DNA of 64,000 nt from Flavisolibacter nicotianae (lineage in GTDB: Bacteria > Bacteroidota > Bacteroidia > Chitinophagales > Chitinophagaceae), in contig NZ_RBCI01000004.1 of assembly GCF_003628535.1 (NCBI RefSeq), positions 310,001 to 374,000 of the forward strand, given 5' to 3'. A program made the translations under genes and the position numbers. The notes under the pieces are model-generated. The model was not told the DNA's origin. It made no database searches and worked only from the letters and a program-made list of their open reading frames with translations. Numbering within the stretch: the first letter of the stretch is position 1; every line of letters starts with the position of its first letter. Positions 16,725 to 26,472 of this stretch are shown one piece after another.

Positions 16725-17459
16725 CTATTTCACTTTGTTCCAGATTTCATAAATCGGGTCGCCACGGGAGCTAAGGCCACTGTGGTGCCAGCCATCATTT
16801 TCCAGTTTGCCGTTGAAGGAAAGGGAAGCACCGACACGGCTGTTGTCCCGTGAAAAAAATTCGATCGTTTCCGTGTACTTGCCACCGGCAAAGCTGAAGG
16901 TACCACCACCCGTGCCCGAAAATTCTTTGGTGCCCGGATCCATGGCCACCCATTGAAAACGGCTGCCGGTAAGAATTTTCACGGTTTTCCGCGTTCCCGA
17001 TTGTTGCACCGGCACCACCTTTCCCTCCTGCATGCGGCCCGTAATGCGCCATACACCTGCCAGCGGGCCTGCACCTTCGTCAATTCGCTTCCAGGTAGTG
17101 GGCTGCCCGTCGACCGTAATCGACAACACGTCATTTTCAAGCGAAAACGGATAGGGTATGGTTTGGCCCACCAGTTCTTTCTCAGCCGAGTTGAATTCAA
17201 TGCTGGCCAGCAGCCGGCTATTGTCAATTTTATAGGTTCCACCCATGGATTGTTCAAACAATTTTCCTTCTTTGTTGAAGCTGGTGTAGGTCACATAATC
17301 GTTCATGAACAGGATGACCTGTTCGTTGGGAACGTCCTGCAATTTCCAGGCGCCGGAGAGGTTAACCTGTGTTTGTTTTTTGAATGTCACAAAGCTGGTT
17401 GCGGTCAGCGCAACAAGAAACAGGAAGGCAAAGGCGGAAAGTTTCAGAAGCCTTGTCAT
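16725..17459 (-). CDS. exported protein with two lipocalin-like repeats, unknown function
   Basis: A 244-residue protein begun at MTRLLKLSAFAFLFLVALTATSF, an uncleaved anchor or signal peptide. The mature part looks like two copies of one beta-rich unit. Unit one starts NLSGAWKLQDV, runs through GGTYKIDNSRLLASIEF and ends TVDGQPTTWKRI. Unit two starts PLAGVWRITGRM, runs through GGGTFSFAGGKYTETIEFF and ends GDPIYEIWNKVK. The L-x-G-x-W start and Trp-containing end resemble lipocalin-like domains found in secreted Bacteroidota proteins. Function unknown; ligand binding in the periplasm is a guess. It follows the FMN reductase gene by 46 bases. Confidence 0.7.
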   Translation of the reverse strand: MTRLLKLSAFAFLFLVALTATSFVTFKKQTQVNLSGAWKLQDVPNEQVILFMNDYVTYTSFNKEGKLFEQSMGGTYKIDNSRLLASIEFNSAEKELVGQTIPYPFSLENDVLSITVDGQPTTWKRIDEGAGPLAGVWRITGRMQEGKVVPVQQSGTRKTVKILTGSRFQWVAMDPGTKEFSGTGGGTFSFAGGKYTETIEFFSRDNSRVGASLSFNGKLENDGWHHSGLSSRGDPIYEIWNKVK

Positions 17460-17505
17460 ACGGTATATTTTTCTTGAATATAAGACAAATTCCCGCCTGG
17501 ATGAA

Positions 17506-18036
17506 TCAGAAGGACTCTTTAAATGCTCTGATGAATCGGTCCAGGTCATCGCCGGTTTTGCGATCCGTTATTTCACCATGCGCATTGATTTTCCCTTTTA
17601 TCCCCCGGATCAACAGGGCGGTTTCGGCAGAAAATTTAGCCATGACCGTTTTCATGATCAACTGTAATTCTTCGTGCCCTTTTTCCCCATTTGCCGATGC
17701 GGTAATCAGGCCAACGAGTTTGTAGGAAAAAACCGTCGAGGCGACGCACCATTCAATGGCATTTTTTAATCCGCTCGGGATGCTGAAAACATATTCCGGC
17801 GTACAAATCAACAGGCCGTCTGCGTGCTGAATGGAAGCACGAAACTGCTGGATGATTGCTGGTGGATCACCAGCCGATTGTTCCGGGTTGAAAGGAGGAA
17901 GCCGTTTTAAGTCATCCCATTGGGTGACAATAAAATCGTCTTTTGTCAGGTTGATGAAATGGTCAACAAGTTTTTGGTTGGCCGACTGCTGGCTGGCACT
18001 TCCGACAATTGCGAAAATCGTTTTCTTTTCATCCAT
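17506..18036 (-). CDS. NADPH-dependent FMN reductase family protein
   Basis: A 176-residue flavodoxin-like protein. The phosphate-binding loop reads VGSASQQSANQKL (about 11-23), the second FMN contact region reads LICTPEYVFSIPSGLKNAIEWC (about 76-97), and ITASANGEKGHEEL (about 111-124) gives the third loop. The SxRxxS Arg is replaced by Gln in this copy. The family reduces FMN or quinones/azo compounds with NAD(P)H in the cytoplasm. It precedes the duplicated-domain protein gene on the same strand and may be co-transcribed with it, but the functions give no obvious link. Confidence 0.87.
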   Translation of the reverse strand: MDEKKTIFAIVGSASQQSANQKLVDHFINLTKDDFIVTQWDDLKRLPPFNPEQSAGDPPAIIQQFRASIQHADGLLICTPEYVFSIPSGLKNAIEWCVASTVFSYKLVGLITASANGEKGHEELQLIMKTVMAKFSAETALLIRGIKGKINAHGEITDRKTGDDLDRFIRAFKESF

Positions 18037-18275
18037 GGCTTTCTATTCAAGGCAGGTTAAATCCGTTTTTGCTTGCCGCTGTAAAAATAGCTATCTGCAT
18101 GGCAGCCACCTGGCTTTTGTGCATTCGAAACAAGATTGCGGTACGGTGCGCCGAGGGGATTTTCTTTTTCCACACATTTTCTACCATTACCTGCAAACAC
18201 CGATTCGTTCCCGAGAATCGAAATATCCCGGTGTTGATTTGTCGATATATTTATGGCCAACTCTAACTTTCATTC

Positions 18276-20996
18276 ATGCAATTCATCCTACGTTGTTTTC
18301 TTTTGCTATTCCTGTTACGGGGAACGGCAACCGTTTTTGCGCAACAAATCCCGACCCCAAAGGAACATTTTGGTTTCAACATCGGCGACGATTACACCCT
18401 GGCCAATTACACGCAGACGGAGGCTTATTGGAAAAAGCTTGCCGCCGCATCAGACCGCACGAAGCTAGTTGACATGGGCCTGACAGAGGAAGGCCGTCAC
18501 CAGTATATGATGATCGTGTCGTCGCCGGCCAATATCAAAAACTTGGATCGCTACAAAGCTATTTCCCAGCAACTGGCAAGGGCCGAGAACCTGACGGACG
18601 AACAGGCACGGGCACTGGCCACCGAAGGAAAAGCGGTGGTTTGGATCGACGGCGGCCTGCATGCCACCGAGGTGGTGGGCACGCACCAGTTGATTGAAAC
18701 CCTGTACCAGTTTGTAAGCCGGAACGACAAGGAAACAAATCATATTCTCGATAATGCCATTCTTCTTTTTGTACATGCCAACCCCGATGGACAGGAACTG
18801 GTTTCCAACTGGTACATGCAGGAAAAAGATCCCAAAAAACGCAACTTCACAATTCCACGGCTCTACGAGAAATACATTGGCCACGACAACAACCGCGACT
18901 TTTTTATCCAGAACGTCAGGGAAACGCAGAACATCAGCCGCCAGCAATATCTGGAGTGGATGCCACAAATCATTTACAACCATCACCAGACCGGCCCGCC
19001 CGGCTCCGTGCTTTCGGGGCCTCCTTACCGCGATCCGTTCAACTTTGTTTACGATCCGCTGCTGGTAACCGGCATTGACGCTGTGGGTGCCGCCATGGAA
19101 AATCGCCTGAATGTCGAAAACAAACCGGGTTATACCAAGCGGGCCGGATCGGTTTACTCCACATGGTGGAACGGTGGCCTGCGAACGACGGCCTATTTCC
19201 ACAACATGATTGGGCTGCTCACTGAAATCATCGGCAATCCCACACCGGCCAGCATCCCGCTGATTCCAAGCCGGCTGATTCCAAACGACGCTACACCCAA
19301 CCCGGTGGCGCCGCAACAATGGCATTTCCGGCAGTCGATCGACTACTCCGTTTCGCTCAATTATGCGGTGGCGAATTATGCCGTCAATCAAAAAGAAGAC
19401 GTGTTGTTCGGCATTTACCGCATGGGAAAAAATTCCATTGAAAAAGGAAGTCGCGACAATTGGACGCTTTCACCAAAGTGGGTCGACTCACTGACCAATG
19501 TCACCAAAAAAGACCAAAAAACGCCGCGGACTGAAACAGCCGCTAACACGGCCAGAACAGATTCGCTGGGTCGAAAATATTTTGAAACGGTGTTTACCGA
19601 TCCCACACTGCGGGATGCCCGGGGCTATATCATCCCGGCCGACCAGCCCGATTTTCCGTCGGCGGTGCGCTTTGTCAATGCATTGATCGGCTCCGGCATC
19701 CAGGTGCAAAAAGCAACAACTGATTTTTCGGTAAAGGGCAAATCGTATCCGGCCGGCTCCTACATCGTCAAAACGGCGCAGGCTTTTCGTCCCCATGTAC
19801 TTGACATGTTTGAGCCGCAGGATCACCCCAACGATTTTGCTTATCCAGGCGGGCCGCCTGTTCGCCCTTACGATGCCGCCGGCTGGACGCTGGCATATAC
19901 CATGGGTGTGCAGTTCGACCGCCTGCTGGATGACTTCCAGGGACCTTTTGAAACGGTTCCTTACGGGCAGGCACAAACAGCAAAAAGCGTTTTGCCGGCA
20001 GCCGGCGCAGGCTATGTGCTGAATGGGCAATCGAATGCCGCCTATTCTGTCGTCAACGACTTGTTGAAGGCTCGCGTTCCGGTTTTTCGCATCACCCATG
20101 GGAAAGAGGCCGGTTCGTTTTTTGTCCCTTCCGGTACAAAAGCAAAAGCTGTTTTACGGGAGACTGCAACGGCTACCGGGCTGAAGGTCGAGGTGTCGGC
20201 CAAACCTTCTTCGCTGCAAAACGTTTCGTCGCTTCGTATCGGGCTTTGGGATCAATACGGCGGTTCCATGGCCTCCGGGTGGGTGCGCTGGCTGATGGAG
20301 CAATACCACTTCGGTGCCGATGTGGTGTACCCGAAAGAAATCGACGCCGGGAACCTGAAGCGGAAATACGATGTCCTGGTTTTTGTCGGCGGTGCCATTC
20401 CCGCACCCGGTGCAAGCAATCCGTTACGCCAACCCAAAGCCGAAGATGTGCCGGCTGAATGGCGCGCCAGGTTGGGACGGATCAGTGCGGATACGTCGAT
20501 ACCACAGATCCGGAAATTTCTGGAAGAAGGTGGTCGTGTGGTGACCATTGGAAGCAGCACCGCGTTGGCCTATCACCTCGGCCTGCCGGTACGCAATGCA
20601 CTGGTTGAAATGACGGCGGCCGGAGAGCGGTCGCTGCCGGGTGAAAAGTTTTATATCCCCGGAAGTGTGTTGCGCATGAGCGTCGACTCGACACAGCCCG
20701 CCGCATGGGGAGCCCGTTCGGAGGTGGACGTGTATTTTGATGGGAGCCCGGTTTTCAGGCTGTCTCCCGAAGCCGTTGCCCGGGGCTCGGTAAAGCCGAT
20801 TGGCTGGTTTGCGACGGACAAAACCCTGCGCAGCGGCTGGGCCTGGGGACAGGCTTACCTCAAAGACGGCATCGCGGCCTTTTGGGCTCCGGTTGGGAAG
20901 GGTAGCTTCTACGCTTTTGGGCCGGAGATCACGTTCCGCGGACAAACGCATGGCACTTTTAAGTTCCTGTTTAATACACTCTACGGGAACGAGTAA
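18276..20996 (+). CDS. secreted M14 family zinc carboxypeptidase with C-terminal class-I-GATase-like domain
   Basis: A 906-residue protein with a signal peptide ending near FAQQ. The M14 domain (about 40-350) shows the zinc-binding HxxE in GLHATEVVG (His129, Glu132), a conserved VHANPDGQ segment, a His in IIYNHHQTGPPG as third ligand candidate, and a Glu in LLTEIIG near the expected catalytic position. The C-terminal third contains LRIGLWDQYGGSMASGWVRWL, YDVLVFVGGA and LEEGGRVVTIGSSTALA, resembling the flavodoxin-like class I glutamine amidotransferase/ThuA fold. Such large periplasmic M14 proteins are frequent in Bacteroidota; the GATase-like part is probably not catalytic. A strong terminator follows. 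Confidence 0.88.
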   Translation: MQFILRCFLLLFLLRGTATVFAQQIPTPKEHFGFNIGDDYTLANYTQTEAYWKKLAAASDRTKLVDMGLTEEGRHQYMMIVSSPANIKNLDRYKAISQQLARAENLTDEQARALATEGKAVVWIDGGLHATEVVGTHQLIETLYQFVSRNDKETNHILDNAILLFVHANPDGQELVSNWYMQEKDPKKRNFTIPRLYEKYIGHDNNRDFFIQNVRETQNISRQQYLEWMPQIIYNHHQTGPPGSVLSGPPYRDPFNFVYDPLLVTGIDAVGAAMENRLNVENKPGYTKRAGSVYSTWWNGGLRTTAYFHNMIGLLTEIIGNPTPASIPLIPSRLIPNDATPNPVAPQQWHFRQSIDYSVSLNYAVANYAVNQKEDVLFGIYRMGKNSIEKGSRDNWTLSPKWVDSLTNVTKKDQKTPRTETAANTARTDSLGRKYFETVFTDPTLRDARGYIIPADQPDFPSAVRFVNALIGSGIQVQKATTDFSVKGKSYPAGSYIVKTAQAFRPHVLDMFEPQDHPNDFAYPGGPPVRPYDAAGWTLAYTMGVQFDRLLDDFQGPFETVPYGQAQTAKSVLPAAGAGYVLNGQSNAAYSVVNDLLKARVPVFRITHGKEAGSFFVPSGTKAKAVLRETATATGLKVEVSAKPSSLQNVSSLRIGLWDQYGGSMASGWVRWLMEQYHFGADVVYPKEIDAGNLKRKYDVLVFVGGAIPAPGASNPLRQPKAEDVPAEWRARLGRISADTSIPQIRKFLEEGGRVVTIGSSTALAYHLGLPVRNALVEMTAAGERSLPGEKFYIPGSVLRMSVDSTQPAAWGARSEVDVYFDGSPVFRLSPEAVARGSVKPIGWFATDKTLRSGWAWGQAYLKDGIAAFWAPVGKGSFYAFGPEITFRGQTHGTFKFLFNTLYGNE

Positions 20997-21016
20997 GTGA
21001 TACCTTTTTGAACACA

Positions 21017-21045
21017 AAAAACACCTTCAGTCAGAAGGTGTTTTT
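21017..21045 (+). terminator. rho-independent terminator after the M14 peptidase gene
   Basis: A 12-bp perfect stem (AAAAACACCTTC 21017-21028 with GAAGGTGTTTTT 21034-21045) with loop AGTCA and a T run. It lies 20 bases after the stop codon. Confidence 0.92.
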
Positions 21046-21207
21046 CTATGGAATTAACTGCAGGAAAACGATTGAACATTCGTTACCACGCTCCGTTCAG
21101 TGTTCGCCTGGCTACGGAGCAGAAACGTTTTCTCACAGATAGCACGGAAAGCTACAGTTGCTTTTTTGAATTCATCAGGGCGACCCGTGAGAGATTATTT
21201 TTCACCA

Positions 21208-22332
21208 TCAATATTCCCTGATCACGTTGTAAAGCGTATCCCGTTCCACGGGTTTGCGTTTCACCTGTTTGATCAGTGTTACCAGTTCGTCGGTGCTCAT
21301 GGCCGGGTTTTGCTCTTCGGCGCCAGCCATCGAATAGATCTTCGTAGTGTCGTCGATGGTACCATCGATATCGTCCACGCCAAAGGCAAGTGCAAGTTGC
21401 GCGTTTTTCCGTCCCAGCATGGGCCAGTAGGCTTTCAGGTGGGGGAAGTTGTCCATGAACAGGCGGGCAATGGAATAGAGGCGAAAATCTTCCACCACGC
21501 TCACTTCGGGCACAGAACTCATGTCGTTGTCGCCGTTACGGAATTTGAGCGGGATGAAAGTATTGAAGCCGCCGGTTTTGTCCTGCAGACGGCGCAGCCG
21601 GCTCATATGATCGATCCGGTGCTGATAGGTTTCGATGTGTCCGTACAGCATCGTGGCGTTACTGTGCATGCCGGCATTGTGAATGGCTTCGTGTATCGCC
21701 AGCCATCCCTCTGCGTCCACTTTGTCGGCACAGATCTTCTCCCGGATCGCAGAATCAAAAATCTCGGCACCGCCACCGGGAATGGAATTCAGCCCGGCTT
21801 CCTTCAATACCTGCACGCCTTCGTCAACTGAAAGTTTCGCCTTGCGAAACATATAATCGAGTTCCACAGCGGTAAACGCTTTGATATGCAGGTCGGGCCG
21901 GTGCGCCCTGATCGCCTTCAACAGGTCGGCAAAAAAATACAGGTTCATTTTCGGGTGAACGCCGCCCACGATGTGCACTTCCGTCACCGGCTGCCCGTCG
22001 TATTTTTTAACGATGTTCAGCATGTCGTCTACCGACAGTTCCCAGCCCTCTTCACGGTGGGCATAGAGGCGGGAGTACGAACAAAAATTGCAGGAAAACA
22101 CGCAGACATTGGTCGGCTCGATGTGAAAGTTCCGGTTGAAAAAAACGGCGTCGCCGTGACGCTTTTCTTTAACATGATTGGCGAGGGCGCCAACAAAGGA
22201 AAGGTTGCCTTTCTCAAACAAAAGGAGGCCATCTTCTTCGGTGAGGCGCTCACCAGCATACACCTTGTCGGCAATGGTTTGCAGGGCCGGAGATTCGTGG
22301 CGGAAAAGAACGTTTTCTGCAGTTGCTTTCAT
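21208..22332 (-). CDS. mqnE: aminofutalosine synthase MqnE (radical SAM)
   Basis: A 374-residue radical SAM enzyme, begun at MKATAENVLFRHES. The [4Fe-4S] cluster motif CxxxCxxC is at Cys77, Cys81 and Cys84 (CVFSCNFC), preceded by the characteristic FFNRNFHIEPTNVC. The segment VHIVGGVHPKMN and later SIPGGGAEIFDSAIREKICADK are typical of MqnE rather than MqnC or CofH. The enzyme joins 3-[(1-carboxyvinyl)oxy]benzoate with SAM to make aminofutalosine, the first radical step of the futalosine route to menaquinone. No other mqn gene is in the window. It stands alone; the hairpin upstream at 22360 ends the preceding transcript. Confidence 0.85.
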   Translation of the reverse strand: MKATAENVLFRHESPALQTIADKVYAGERLTEEDGLLLFEKGNLSFVGALANHVKEKRHGDAVFFNRNFHIEPTNVCVFSCNFCSYSRLYAHREEGWELSVDDMLNIVKKYDGQPVTEVHIVGGVHPKMNLYFFADLLKAIRAHRPDLHIKAFTAVELDYMFRKAKLSVDEGVQVLKEAGLNSIPGGGAEIFDSAIREKICADKVDAEGWLAIHEAIHNAGMHSNATMLYGHIETYQHRIDHMSRLRRLQDKTGGFNTFIPLKFRNGDNDMSSVPEVSVVEDFRLYSIARLFMDNFPHLKAYWPMLGRKNAQLALAFGVDDIDGTIDDTTKIYSMAGAEEQNPAMSTDELVTLIKQVKRKPVERDTLYNVIREY

Positions 22333-22359
22333 AGCGCAAAAGTAAGCAGCGAACAAAAA

Positions 22360-22385
22360 AAAGTCCTGCTAAAATGCAGGACTTT
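22360..22385 (-). terminator. rho-independent terminator after the M43 protease gene
   Basis: A 10-bp perfect stem (AAAGTCCTGC 22360-22369 with GCAGGACTTT 22376-22385) and a 6-base loop. On the minus strand it is followed by a run of eight or more T, so it acts on transcription coming from the gene at 22468-26472. Confidence 0.9.
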
Positions 22386-22467
22386 GAGTCGGTTCGCGAT
22401 GATCTTTATCAGGTTCCGTTTTCAACATGCTTTATTCGAGTGAACAAACGAAAGTGGATACACCGCT

Positions 22468-25400
22468 TTATTGTTTGATCACACGCTGGGTGACCGATTT
22501 CTTCCCGCCGTCGTAGCCCATTTCAACAAAATAGATCCCGGCCGGCTTGCCACCCAGGTTTACAGCCTCCTGCTTGCTGGCGTTCCCGGTGAACTGTTTT
22601 GTCCAAAGGGTTTGGCCAGTTACGTTCATGACCCGGATGTACCGCAGGTCGGCCGGCGTTTGATAGTGCCAGACAACGAAGTTGCTTTGGAACGGAGAGG
22701 GATAGACCAGGTAGCCCTGTTGTTTCAGCAAGGAGGGGAGGATCTTCGTTTTGATGCTGACATTATCAATAAAAAGATTGTTCTCGTTATTGTTGGTAGC
22801 CCGGAAGAAAACCACGATCGGCCCGCCGTCGGCAAATGGGCTAATGTCGACCGACTCGGTACGCCACTCCTGGCTGCTTTGCGGGAAGAATTCATCAACG
22901 TGCGTGGCATTGGCCCCAAGGGTTTGAAGGTCGTTGCCCCATTTTTTATAGATCGTGGTAAAACTGTTGCCGCAGTCTTTTGTCACCAGCACTTCCAAGG
23001 TGTCTACCGGAATTGTGTCCGGACCCGCGGAGGCTATGGCAGCGGCCAAATCAAAATTCAGACGAACCGAATCCACGGGGCCGTAGTTGACAACCGGCGA
23101 CACCAGGTCGTCTTTCTGGCCCAGGGTAAAATAGCGATAGGTATTGAGAAATGCCGAACCCTCGTTGCCGTTGCCCGTCGCGAATCGCTGCCAGGTGATT
23201 GCATGATCGCCATTTAGCACACTCCAGCCATTTGGCGGGAAGCCCGCGGCTGCAAAACTCTCTTCCAGCGGCGCATTAACCGTACCCGGGACCGCAAATA
23301 ACAGGCGCAACGTATCGTTGCTCCGGTTCAAATCAACCGTGCCTTTTGCTGTTACCAGGTCGGTTTGATAGACCGTGAACGCATGGCTGCCCGGCACAAG
23401 ACCGGTCACTGGTGCCAGGCTGACAACCGTTTCTGCACCTCTCGCCAACGACAAGCCGGTCACCGTTTGCGACACCGCCGCACCGTTGTTGATGCTGTAC
23501 ACCACACGCAATGATTTTACGGTATCCGTGCCATTGTTTCGTACCGTGACCGATGGCGTAACAGTGGTGGTGCAAACAAAATTCTTCGGTTGTTGAATGG
23601 AAACTATCTGCACATCGCGTTGGTAAACCGCGGTGACCGAAATATTATCAAGAAAGATGTTATTCGAAAAACCGTTGGTGTTCCGGAATGCAAGGCCAAG
23701 ACTTCCCGAACGGAGGGCCTGGGCATTTAAAACGATGCTTTCGGTTTTCCAGTCGGCGGCAGCAGGATTTGTGTATTCAGTCTGCGTGCTGCCGGAGGTG
23801 GCAAGCGCAGCACCGGTTTTACTGTACACCGGTGTAAAGGTGTTGCCACAATCCACTGTCGTCAGCACGGAAAGGTTATCGCCGACAGAGCCCTGGTAAT
23901 TTTTGTGGGCCAGGTCAAAACGCACCAGCACGGAGTCGGCGCCACTCACGTCGATGAATGGTGTGCGCAGGTCGTCTGTCTCGTCGATCACGTTGTTGTT
24001 GAAATTATCAAAGTAAACCGCATACCGGCTGGCCTTACCCGGTGACGTTCTTGTCCATGTTACATTTTTGTTGGGATTAACAATACTCCAGCCGGGTGAA
24101 GGAAAGGCGTTTTCAAAATCTTCCACGACTGGTGTATTGGCCAGGCGAACCACAGTAAACGATTTGGTGAGGGTGTCGTTGCTGAGACGCGTATCACCCG
24201 TGCCTGAAACCGCTACAGGACTAAAGCTAAAGGCGGTTAAGGTGTGCGTTCCCGAAAACGTTGCACCCGGCGGTAACGATACCGTTGCCGAATCACCCGG
24301 GTTGATTGTTTGCGTAAACGTTTGTTGCAAAACGGCGCCCTGGTCGATCCTGTAGCCGATGCTGAAGGCGGTGACTGCTTCCAGTCCCACATTTTGAACC
24401 GTCACGGCCGGCGTGATGGATCCTGAGCAGACCGTTGATCCCGGGCTGGCGATCTCCACGACCTGCAGGTCTCTTGCTCCCACTTTTGCAATGGAGATAT
24501 TGTCCAAATGGATCCAGTTGCCATACCCGCTGATGTTGCGGAACACCACGATGATCCTGCCCGATGCGATCAGTGAGCCGTTCAGGCTTATATTTTCTGT
24601 GCGCCAGTCTCCCTCGGCTGGCTGGTTGTAATTCAAATCGGAAGAACCGGCTGTTGCCAGTTGTTCACCGCCTTTGCTATACAACCGTTTAAACGTTTGC
24701 CCGCAATCGGTGGAGACGAGGACGGCCAGCGTATCGGAATTGTTGGCATCCGGGTAATTTTTATGGGCCAGGTCAAACGAAAGAAGGTAGGCCGATGCCG
24801 GATCGACCGTGATCGCCGTGCTGCGGAAATCGTCGATATGGTTGAATCCTTCCATGTAGTAATTATCGATGGAAAGTTTTCCCAGCGATCCGTCGCGTCC
24901 GGGTGTGGTGCGCTGCCAGGTAAAATCAAAATCCGGGTTATCGATTGTCCAGTCGGTATAGGGGAGTGCTGTTTCGAATCCCTGGTTCAAAGGGGTCGCC
25001 ACCGGGGCAAGCACCACGAAGTTCTGGGTATAGGAGTCATTGGCGGGTACGGCGTCGGTGCCTGCATTTGGCGAAGCCGTAAAAAAGCGAAGCGTATGCT
25101 GGCCAACTGTTACGGCAATCGCCGGGAAAGTGACGACAGATGTTCCACCTTGCGGGATATTCACCGAAACAGTTTGTGTAACCGCGTTACCGTTATCGTA
25201 GCTGTAACCAACGGTCAGGCTGGTCAGCGTCGTCAACCCGTTATTGACAACCCGGAATTTCGGGATCAGGGTTCCGGGACAACTAATGGTGTCGGTGTAA
25301 TAGATGGAGGAGCACCCGATCATTTCTGCACCGCCCGGACTCACGGACGAAATCACACCGGCATCCAGCAACACAGCATCGGCCGGCGTTTGGCAGCCCA

Positions 25401-26472
25401 GGGATGTTTTCAGGCTTGCCCGGCAGTTGTCGAGTACCCATTCCATCCGGGCTACCTGTTTCCGGGTAAACATCGACAGGCAGGCATCCTGGGTATAGTC
25501 CATGTGATTCTGGTACATTTTGCCGGGGCTGGCCGTGGCACAGCCGTCAGTCATACTGCCCACGGGACAGGAAGTCGTAGCGTCGCCCTGGTTGGGCGTA
25601 TCACCCACGTCGTTGGCGCCGTTGCCTGTCCCGGCAGGATTGAACAAACCATTCGGCAGGCTACAGCTTGTCGATGAAGGCAACTGGGCGAAATCATCGC
25701 CGTTACAGGTCCCATTATCGTCACCCCAGATGTGGTAAAGCCCGAAGTAATGCCCGATTTCGTGCGTGGCCGTCCGCCCCAAATTGTATTGCGGCATGGA
25801 ATAACAGCCAGAAGAACCAAAAGCCTTGTAATTCAAAAACACGCCATCGTCGCTGCCGGATCCCACGCCGACATTGTCTGCATATCCAAGGATACCCTGG
25901 CCGGTTTCGTCGGAGCCTATCCAGAGATTCAAGTACTGGTTTGTATTCCAGGCGTCCAGTCCACCGAGTGACGTGCGCTTGATCGGGTCTGTGCTGGCCG
26001 TGGCATCGGAGCCTGTGGCACTCCAACGGCGGTCGATCCCGTTGGTCAGTTGCCCGGATGGTGAACGACGTGCCAGGCAAAAACGGATTTGGCTGTGTCC
26101 CCTCACGGTATAAAAGCTAATGGCATTGGTGCTGTCGGCATTGAGCCCTGCAAAGTCCTGGTTCAGGCGATCGATCTGTGCCTGCACATCTGCATCGGTA
26201 ACCAGATAAGGGTTGGGAAGAACGATATGCACGACAACCGGGATACTGACAAGGCCCTGCAGGCGAAAGTTGCCGGCATTGGGACCATCCATCACCCGTT
26301 TTGCTTTTTCGGGAGCGGCTGTCTTAAAGGCGTTGTTGTTTGCTTCGTACAGGGCGACCCGGTCCATGGTGGCACAACGGCGGACTGCGTTGGTTTTTTG
26401 CTGCGCCGTCGTTTTCACTGATAAAAAAAGGCCGGCGGAAACAGTCAGAGCAAGGATAATGGCAGGTTTCAA
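22468..26472 (-). CDS. T9SS-exported M43 (pappalysin-like) zinc metalloprotease with three CARDB/jelly-roll repeat pairs
   Basis: A 1334-residue secreted protease. Signal peptide at 1-24. The M43 catalytic domain (about 70-355) has HEIGHYFGLYH with His237, Glu238, His241 and His247, and a Met-turn candidate in CLSMFTRKQ. Then three repeats of one two-domain unit follow: a CARDB-like beta domain (about 365-485, 668-775, 960-1070) and a choice-of-anchor-J/MAM-like domain (about 490-665, 780-960, 1075-1245), each starting near a W-x-[IV]-x-N and T-W-x-R pattern. The last about 80 residues are a type A T9SS sorting domain ending GIYFVEMGYDGGKKSV...RVIKQ. The protein should cross the outer membrane by T9SS and be released or anchored. 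It is monocistronic with its own terminator. Confidence 0.93.
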   Translation of the reverse strand: MKPAIILALTVSAGLFLSVKTTAQQKTNAVRRCATMDRVALYEANNNAFKTAAPEKAKRVMDGPNAGNFRLQGLVSIPVVVHIVLPNPYLVTDADVQAQIDRLNQDFAGLNADSTNAISFYTVRGHSQIRFCLARRSPSGQLTNGIDRRWSATGSDATASTDPIKRTSLGGLDAWNTNQYLNLWIGSDETGQGILGYADNVGVGSGSDDGVFLNYKAFGSSGCYSMPQYNLGRTATHEIGHYFGLYHIWGDDNGTCNGDDFAQLPSSTSCSLPNGLFNPAGTGNGANDVGDTPNQGDATTSCPVGSMTDGCATASPGKMYQNHMDYTQDACLSMFTRKQVARMEWVLDNCRASLKTSLGCQTPADAVLLDAGVISSVSPGGAEMIGCSSIYYTDTISCPGTLIPKFRVVNNGLTTLTSLTVGYSYDNGNAVTQTVSVNIPQGGTSVVTFPAIAVTVGQHTLRFFTASPNAGTDAVPANDSYTQNFVVLAPVATPLNQGFETALPYTDWTIDNPDFDFTWQRTTPGRDGSLGKLSIDNYYMEGFNHIDDFRSTAITVDPASAYLLSFDLAHKNYPDANNSDTLAVLVSTDCGQTFKRLYSKGGEQLATAGSSDLNYNQPAEGDWRTENISLNGSLIASGRIIVVFRNISGYGNWIHLDNISIAKVGARDLQVVEIASPGSTVCSGSITPAVTVQNVGLEAVTAFSIGYRIDQGAVLQQTFTQTINPGDSATVSLPPGATFSGTHTLTAFSFSPVAVSGTGDTRLSNDTLTKSFTVVRLANTPVVEDFENAFPSPGWSIVNPNKNVTWTRTSPGKASRYAVYFDNFNNNVIDETDDLRTPFIDVSGADSVLVRFDLAHKNYQGSVGDNLSVLTTVDCGNTFTPVYSKTGAALATSGSTQTEYTNPAAADWKTESIVLNAQALRSGSLGLAFRNTNGFSNNIFLDNISVTAVYQRDVQIVSIQQPKNFVCTTTVTPSVTVRNNGTDTVKSLRVVYSINNGAAVSQTVTGLSLARGAETVVSLAPVTGLVPGSHAFTVYQTDLVTAKGTVDLNRSNDTLRLLFAVPGTVNAPLEESFAAAGFPPNGWSVLNGDHAITWQRFATGNGNEGSAFLNTYRYFTLGQKDDLVSPVVNYGPVDSVRLNFDLAAAIASAGPDTIPVDTLEVLVTKDCGNSFTTIYKKWGNDLQTLGANATHVDEFFPQSSQEWRTESVDISPFADGGPIVVFFRATNNNENNLFIDNVSIKTKILPSLLKQQGYLVYPSPFQSNFVVWHYQTPADLRYIRVMNVTGQTLWTKQFTGNASKQEAVNLGGKPAGIYFVEMGYDGGKKSVTQRVIKQ

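Noticed and set aside
18465-19391. 308-codon minus-strand frame
   Set aside because: Antisense to the M14 peptidase; His- and Arg-rich shadow translation.
24661-25677. 338-codon plus-strand frame
   Set aside because: Antisense to the M43 protease repeats; no domain seen.
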